A DNA stretch of 32,857 nt from Prevotella sp. (GTDB taxonomy: Bacteria; Bacteroidota; Bacteroidia; Bacteroidales; Bacteroidaceae). The notes beneath the pieces were generated by a model. It did not search any database. It worked only from the letters and a program-made list of their open reading frames with translations, and had not been told where the DNA came from. Shown here piece by piece: positions 29,487 through 32,857 of the stretch. A program made the position numbers and the translations under genes. The stretch is taken from assembly GCA_016901395.1 (NCBI GenBank), contig JAEAMQ010000100.1, positions 1-32,857 of the forward strand. The letters are read 5' to 3'. Each line of letters opens with the position of its first letter. Position 1 is the first letter of the stretch.

Positions 29487-31391
29487 TTATTGGTCTATAG
29501 AGATTTGAAAGGGAGTGGCGGGCAGTCCCTTCAGATTGTAAACATTGGCCTTGTCGGGATTGTCTTTCCACGCGTATCTCACCATCGTGGGGTGCGCCAC
29601 CTGCCCCATGCCGATGACCACCCTCCTTCCTTTGGCCGTGGCCGAAACCTGATGATAATGCCCGTCGTCTCCTTTCAACTCCAGTTCGAAGACTTCTCCC
29701 GCCCTGAGGTTCTGGTCAAAGTCGACCACTACGATATTGTTCTCTACACGGGCACGCTGCGGAGCCGGCGACAAGACCACTTTCCGGCCATAGTATAACC
29801 GCTCCATCGCCAGTGCCACACGGTCGGCCACTTCCTTCTTGCGCAACGGATGGATGTCGTTGGCCTCACCCATGTCGATGGCCACGGCCAGTTCCGACCG
29901 GGCGTCCTCTACGGTGCTGAGCCGCTGTGCCTCCCGCAGCGCGGCCCAGTCAGACTCCTGCGGCTGTGCCGAGGGAGCCATGAAGTTGGCCAGTTGCACC
30001 ACGACCACGGGCAGTTGGGCATCGCCCAGCAGCGTGCGCCAGCTGCCTTTCAGTTTGCGGAGCATCGGGAGATATTCCTCGGACTTGCCCGTGTTCGACT
30101 CGCCCTGATACCACACCACACCCGCCAGGGCGTAAGGCACAATCGGGGCGGTCATACTGTTGTGCATCACCGTTGGCAGATACTGCACGTTCACGTCTTG
30201 CTGCGGACAGGCGGGCATCTCCGCTCCGATGTGGCCGAGCCACTGTTCCGACAGCGGCAGGATGTCATTGGCAGCAAACTGCAGTTCATATTTCTTGCCT
30301 TTGGTAAACGCCGGCGTGCCGGTCTTGTTGACAAAGCGGATAGCAATGACGTTGTCGCCCTCATGCAGCAGTCCGGCCGGTATCTCGTAGCGGCGTGGCG
30401 GATACTGATAATAGGTCACGCCGACCTGCCGTCCGTTCACATAGGTGTAGTCGGCATCATACAAAGTACCCAGCACCAGCAGCGCGGGCTTGCCGGCATG
30501 GGCCGCGTCAATCCTGACATGCTGGCGCATCCACACCGAACCTACGACCCCACGCCCATCAGACTGTGCCCAGTCACGTGCATACTGGCTGTAGCTTTTC
30601 CATGCGCCATCGTTGTAGTCGAGACCCGTCCACCCCTCCTTCATACCGGGGTCGGCCTCGTTGAGCACCTGCTGCCAGCGGTTGTTCATCTCGTTGTTGG
30701 CCCGCGTCTGTGCCTCCACATACTCGGGGGTATAAAGCGCCAGCCTGTTCAGATATTGGGGGAAGTCCCGTTTCAGCGAGTCTTCCGGTATCCAGGCCTC
30801 GATGGGGGTGCCTCCCCAGCTGTTGCAGATGATGCCTTGCGGCACACCGGTCTCCTCCTGGAGTCGTTTGCCAAGGAAATAACCGATGGCCGAAAACTTC
30901 CAGCTGTCCGTCGGATTGAGGTGTTTCCAGCCCGACGTCCTGAAGTCGGACTGCGGGCCTCCTACCCTTGCCACCTGGTCCACCCGCAGCAATCTCACGC
31001 GGTCATTACTGTAGGTCTTCACCAATTCAGGATATTGCGGCGACACACGCTCTATGGTTACGTCCATGTTCGACTGTCCCGAGCAGAGCCACACGTCGCC
31101 GACGAGCACGTCGTTGATGGTCCGGTCGGCAATGGTCATGGTGTATGGCCCCCCGGCTTTCATCTTCGGGAGCTCCACGCGCCACTGCCCACGGCCATCA
31201 GCCTCGACGGCATAGCTCTTGCCGCCAAACGCTACGGTGAAGCGTTCGCCACGGTCTGCCGTGCCCCATACGGGGATGGCGCGGCCGCGTTGCAGCACCA
31301 TGCCGTCCTGAAACAGGCGCGACGGCGTGACCTTCGCCTCGGCACCGAGGGCGAAGACACAGGCCATGAGGATCATTACCAGTCTTTTCAT
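29487..31391 (-). CDS. SASA-type acetylesterase (sialate O-acetylesterase family; probable acetylxylan esterase)
   Basis: 634 aa with a signal peptide (MKRLVMILMACVFALGAEA). The SGNH-like esterase fold shows WLCSGQSNMDV (nucleophile S107), VVWYQGESNTG and EANDIHPL (catalytic His). Between about 250 and 370 a beta-sandwich resembling the GH2 sugar-binding domain is inserted, as is usual in this family. Annotated relatives are called sialate 9-O-acetylesterases, but next to xynD, xynA and xynB the likely substrate is acetylated xylan or xylo-oligosaccharide; an esterase gene is also part of the P. bryantii xyn cluster. Its ATG overlaps the TGA of the 97-residue upstream protein (ATGA), so the two are probably translationally coupled. 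Confidence 0.88.
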   Translation of the reverse strand: MKRLVMILMACVFALGAEAKVTPSRLFQDGMVLQRGRAIPVWGTADRGERFTVAFGGKSYAVEADGRGQWRVELPKMKAGGPYTMTIADRTINDVLVGDVWLCSGQSNMDVTIERVSPQYPELVKTYSNDRVRLLRVDQVARVGGPQSDFRTSGWKHLNPTDSWKFSAIGYFLGKRLQEETGVPQGIICNSWGGTPIEAWIPEDSLKRDFPQYLNRLALYTPEYVEAQTRANNEMNNRWQQVLNEADPGMKEGWTGLDYNDGAWKSYSQYARDWAQSDGRGVVGSVWMRQHVRIDAAHAGKPALLVLGTLYDADYTYVNGRQVGVTYYQYPPRRYEIPAGLLHEGDNVIAIRFVNKTGTPAFTKGKKYELQFAANDILPLSEQWLGHIGAEMPACPQQDVNVQYLPTVMHNSMTAPIVPYALAGVVWYQGESNTGKSEEYLPMLRKLKGSWRTLLGDAQLPVVVVQLANFMAPSAQPQESDWAALREAQRLSTVEDARSELAVAIDMGEANDIHPLRKKEVADRVALAMERLYYGRKVVLSPAPQRARVENNIVVVDFDQNLRAGEVFELELKGDDGHYHQVSATAKGRRVVIGMGQVAHPTMVRYAWKDNPDKANVYNLKGLPATPFQISIDQ

Positions 31392-31681
31392 CTCAACACT
31401 ATTTTATTACCTTGGTGTATAAACATGCCGTTCCGTGGATTTTCCACCCGTCGTCCCTGGACGTTGTACCTTACGTCCGAACCTCTTTCAGTCCGATCCG
31501 TCATCTCGGCAATCCCTGTCGCCGACATATCCATTGTGAAGACAGACGTGGAAAAGCTGTGGGATGGTATGGGATACGTATTTTTTCGCGTCGCGACATC
31601 TATGTTGACAGGCAGGTCCATCCGCATAGTCATCTCCGACACCTTGATTAATCTTCGTTTTACAGATTGGGTTGCTGTCAT
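31388..31681 (-). CDS. 97-aa protein ending in a Prevotella-type C-terminal sorting-like motif
   Basis: The frame is open up to 31798, but the xyn promoter (-7 at 31736-31729) lies inside that stretch, so the ATG at 31681 is chosen, giving 97 aa. The last 50 residues (TGIAEM...YNVQGRRVENPRNGMFI..) closely follow the pattern VYNLQGQRV-x-P-xxGlYI-xxGKKV seen at the C-termini of many secreted Prevotella proteins, where it resembles a type IX secretion sorting or anchoring tail. Here there is no signal peptide and no catalytic domain. It is the first gene of the xyn operon and its TGA overlaps the ATG of the esterase gene, so translation may feed the esterase. It may be a decayed relic of a larger exported enzyme kept as a leader, or a functional small protein. 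Confidence 0.5.
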   Translation of the reverse strand: MTATQSVKRRLIKVSEMTMRMDLPVNIDVATRKNTYPIPSHSFSTSVFTMDMSATGIAEMTDRTERGSDVRYNVQGRRVENPRNGMFIHQGNKIVLR

Positions 31682-31728
31682 AATATACTTGTCACTGTAA
31701 TGTTCTATTGGGTTTTTAGTTCTTACCG

Positions 31729-31835
31729 CAAAGTTACTGACTTTCATGCGCAAGCCATATAACAGGGGTTTACATCGTTTTCGCTCTTGTTTCACCAACC
31801 TCGCTTTCGTCTCATTTCCTTTTCATTTTGTCTCA
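31729..31835 (-). promoter_or_regulatory. Promoter and four-half-site operator of the xyn operon
   Basis: On the minus strand the -7 element TAACTTTG runs 31736-31729. Upstream are four half-sites in the same orientation: TGAGACA (start 31835), TGAGACG (31814), TGAAACA (31794) and TGTAAAC (31774), spaced 21, 20 and 20 bp. The TGAAACAA at 31794 is exactly 58 bp from the -7 element, as at four other promoters in the window. This fits tandem binding of an AraC-type protein on one face of the helix. Confidence 0.75.
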
Positions 31836-32177
31836 TCATCAGACAGTCTCCTGTATTCAAGCCCCCATCCATCATCAGAGAGCCACAGACAGGTTAGGTG
31901 GCTGAAAGAGGGCGGAGACCACTTATACCATGTGTTGCGGCCCAGGCCCTGCCAACTCCTGAAGCGAGGGCTGCACCCTGACAAATGCTACAGGCCGGCT
32001 TTATCACCCCTTGTGCCACCTATACAGGATTACGAAAAGATGCCATACCAAGCCATCGATGCATAATCGGGCGATCGCCCCTAATGACCCGTTGGGGAGC
32101 AAAGACATCTTCATCGACCTTTCCGTCTTACCGACGTGTGGCCAAAAGAGCGCATAAACCATTCCATGGTCATATTT
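31836..32177. other. Intergenic stretch between the xyn operator and the small membrane protein gene
   Basis: About 340 bp without a convincing gene. A 6-bp hairpin (AGCCAC 31881-31886 with GTGGCT 31898-31903) and a 12-bp palindrome GGGCGATCGCCC (32069-32080) are present. Neither has a recognisable role. Open frames here lack conserved motifs. Confidence 0.5.
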
Positions 32178-32486
32178 CTACGAGGTGGTCTTTTGCCCAC
32201 ATCTGTACGCCATGCCGTTCACCATATTATATTTAAGGAAATCGGTCACACTGGGAAAAAGACATCTCACAGTCTTTCCGTTGACCACATCTCCCGACTT
32301 CACGATGGGCGCGACGGGCATGAGGCGCATGACAATGACCACCAGGTAGAGACCGATGCCCGCCCACATCACATCAGAGGCTGAATCATCCGTTCTGAAC
32401 ACAGGATTGCGGAATGGGTCGCCGGCACAGGTCCGCGCGGGAAAAAGGAATACGATGAGGATAAGAACCAGATATACTGCATCCAT
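32178..32486 (-). CDS. Small membrane protein of unknown function
   Basis: 102 aa from ATG at 32486; the frame is open to 32585, but a TATCTTTG promoter at 32515-32508 lies between, so the inner ATG is preferred. Two hydrophobic segments are seen: MDAVYLVLILIVFLFPA at the N-terminus and MWAGIGLYLVVIVMRLMPVA in the middle. The tail contains two Cys residues (VRCLF and YRCGQ). No family recognised. It is divergent from the kinase gene, with promoters back to back. The promoter supports a real gene, but coding quality is not strong. Confidence 0.5.
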   Translation of the reverse strand: MDAVYLVLILIVFLFPARTCAGDPFRNPVFRTDDSASDVMWAGIGLYLVVIVMRLMPVAPIVKSGDVVNGKTVRCLFPSVTDFLKYNMVNGMAYRCGQKTTS

Positions 32487-32507
32487 AAGGCTTTCGTTTT
32501 GTTTTTG

Positions 32508-32515
32508 CAAAGATA
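32508..32515 (-). promoter_or_regulatory. -7 element of the small membrane protein gene
   Basis: TATCTTTG on the minus strand (TAnnTTTG), with a TTTG 13 bp upstream (32531-32528) and the ATG 22 nt downstream at 32486. No TGAAACAA box 58 bp upstream. Confidence 0.5.
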
Positions 32516-32627
32516 GAAAAAAACTTTCCAAACGACTTTTGTATTTATATTCTTTGTATTCTTTTATGTATGCTTCTGATAACAAACAAGACCAGAAATA
32601 ATCGTCAGAAGATGATAAAATGAGATT

Positions 32628-32693
32628 TGAAACAATTAAAAAAAATACTGCAACATGAAGGCATCAAGTAGTCAGGAGATAGTCTTACCTTTG
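32628..32693 (+). promoter_or_regulatory. Promoter and operator of the FGGY kinase gene
   Basis: TACCTTTG at 32686-32693; TGAAACAA starts at 32628, exactly 58 bp upstream, and a second half-site TGCAAC starts at 32649, 21 bp further on. This links the kinase to the xylan regulon (inference). Confidence 0.68.
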
Positions 32694-32723
32694 CAATGAC
32701 AACCATTTCATGTAGTTATCAAT

Positions 32724-32857
32724 ATGGAAAAACAATATCTTTTAGGTTTCGACGTGGGTTCGAGCAGCGTGAAGGCGTCGCTGGTCGATGTCTCCACGGG
32801 TGCGATGGCCTCCACGGCGTTCTTCCCCGACCATGAGGCACCCATCAAGGCCGTGCG
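32724..32857 (+). CDS. xylB: FGGY-family carbohydrate kinase, probable xylulokinase, N-terminal part
   Basis: Only the first 44 codons are in the window. MEKQYLLGFDVGSSSVKASL is the phosphate-1 (ATP-binding) motif of the FGGY kinase family, which phosphorylates sugars such as xylulose, ribulose, rhamnulose or glycerol. Xylulokinase is preferred because the gene sits next to the xyn operon and its promoter carries the same operator box; the sequence seen does not by itself fix the sugar. ATG at 32724 is 31 nt after a TACCTTTG promoter. The product would act in the cytoplasm, turning D-xylulose into xylulose 5-phosphate for the pentose phosphate pathway. Confidence 0.7.
   Translation, partial: MEKQYLLGFDVGSSSVKASLVDVSTGAMASTAFFPDHEAPIKAV

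Noticed and set aside
29850..31700. Plus-strand open frame of 616 codons opposite the acetylesterase
   Set aside because: Antisense shadow of a well supported gene; composition rich in His/Arg/Gly without family motifs.
32069..32080. Palindrome GGGCGATCGCCC as an operator
   Set aside because: Single occurrence, far from any promoter element, may be chance.

Overview
The window comes from a GC-rich member of the Prevotellaceae (Bacteroidota). The evidence is the dense clustering of GH43, GH97, GH95, GH115, GH67 and GH10 glycosidases, a hybrid two-component system (HTCS), GPH-type sugar symporters, start codons without clear Shine-Dalgarno sequences, and promoters with the Bacteroidota -7 motif TAnnTTTG. 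The order esterase - GPH symporter - GH10 - GH43 - HTCS resembles the xyn cluster described in Prevotella bryantii. The species cannot be fixed from the sequence alone.

Layout, left to right. (1) 2-891 (+): 3' end of a heparinase II/III-like gene with an apparent frameshift. (2) 10667-1563 (-): five-gene operon encoding a CE6/CE1 bimodular esterase, GH95, GH43-CBM6, GH97 and a second GH43-CBM6, all apparently exported; this looks like a debranching set for complex, acylated arabinoxylan. (3) 11418-12836 (+): a lone GPH symporter. (4) about 13219-13367 (+): a predicted short untranslated RNA with its own promoter, ending at a hairpin shared with the convergent operon. (5) 21254-13419 (-): operon of GH43 xylosidase, GH67 and GH115 alpha-glucuronidases and a GH35-like enzyme. 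(6) 25806-21886 (-): HTCS regulator (XynR-like) with its own promoter. (7) 31681-25915 (-): xyn operon of a 97-residue protein ending in a Prevotella-type C-terminal sorting-like motif, an acetylesterase, a GPH symporter, a GH10 xylanase and a cytoplasmic GH43. (8) 32486-32178 (-): small membrane protein, divergent from (9) 32724-window end (+): an FGGY kinase, probably xylulokinase.

Inferred pathway: exported esterases, alpha-glucuronidases, arabinofuranosidases and the xylanase cut and strip xylan; GPH symporters carry xylo-oligosaccharides or xylose across the inner membrane; the GH43 without a signal peptide finishes hydrolysis in the cytoplasm; the kinase starts pentose metabolism. No SusC/SusD pair is present here.

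The main discovery is a shared operator. Five promoters (GPH symporter, predicted small RNA, xylosidase operon, xyn operon, kinase) each carry TGAAACAA starting exactly 58 bp upstream of the TAnnTTTG element, with a weaker second half-site 19-21 bp downstream of the first. This is the geometry expected for an AraC-type output domain such as that of the HTCS. The xyn operon has four such half-sites in phase. The promoters of the HTCS, of the five-gene debranching operon and of the small membrane protein lack the box. A second unexplained structure is a degenerate 22-bp tandem repeat, rich in small palindromes, in three intergenic regions.
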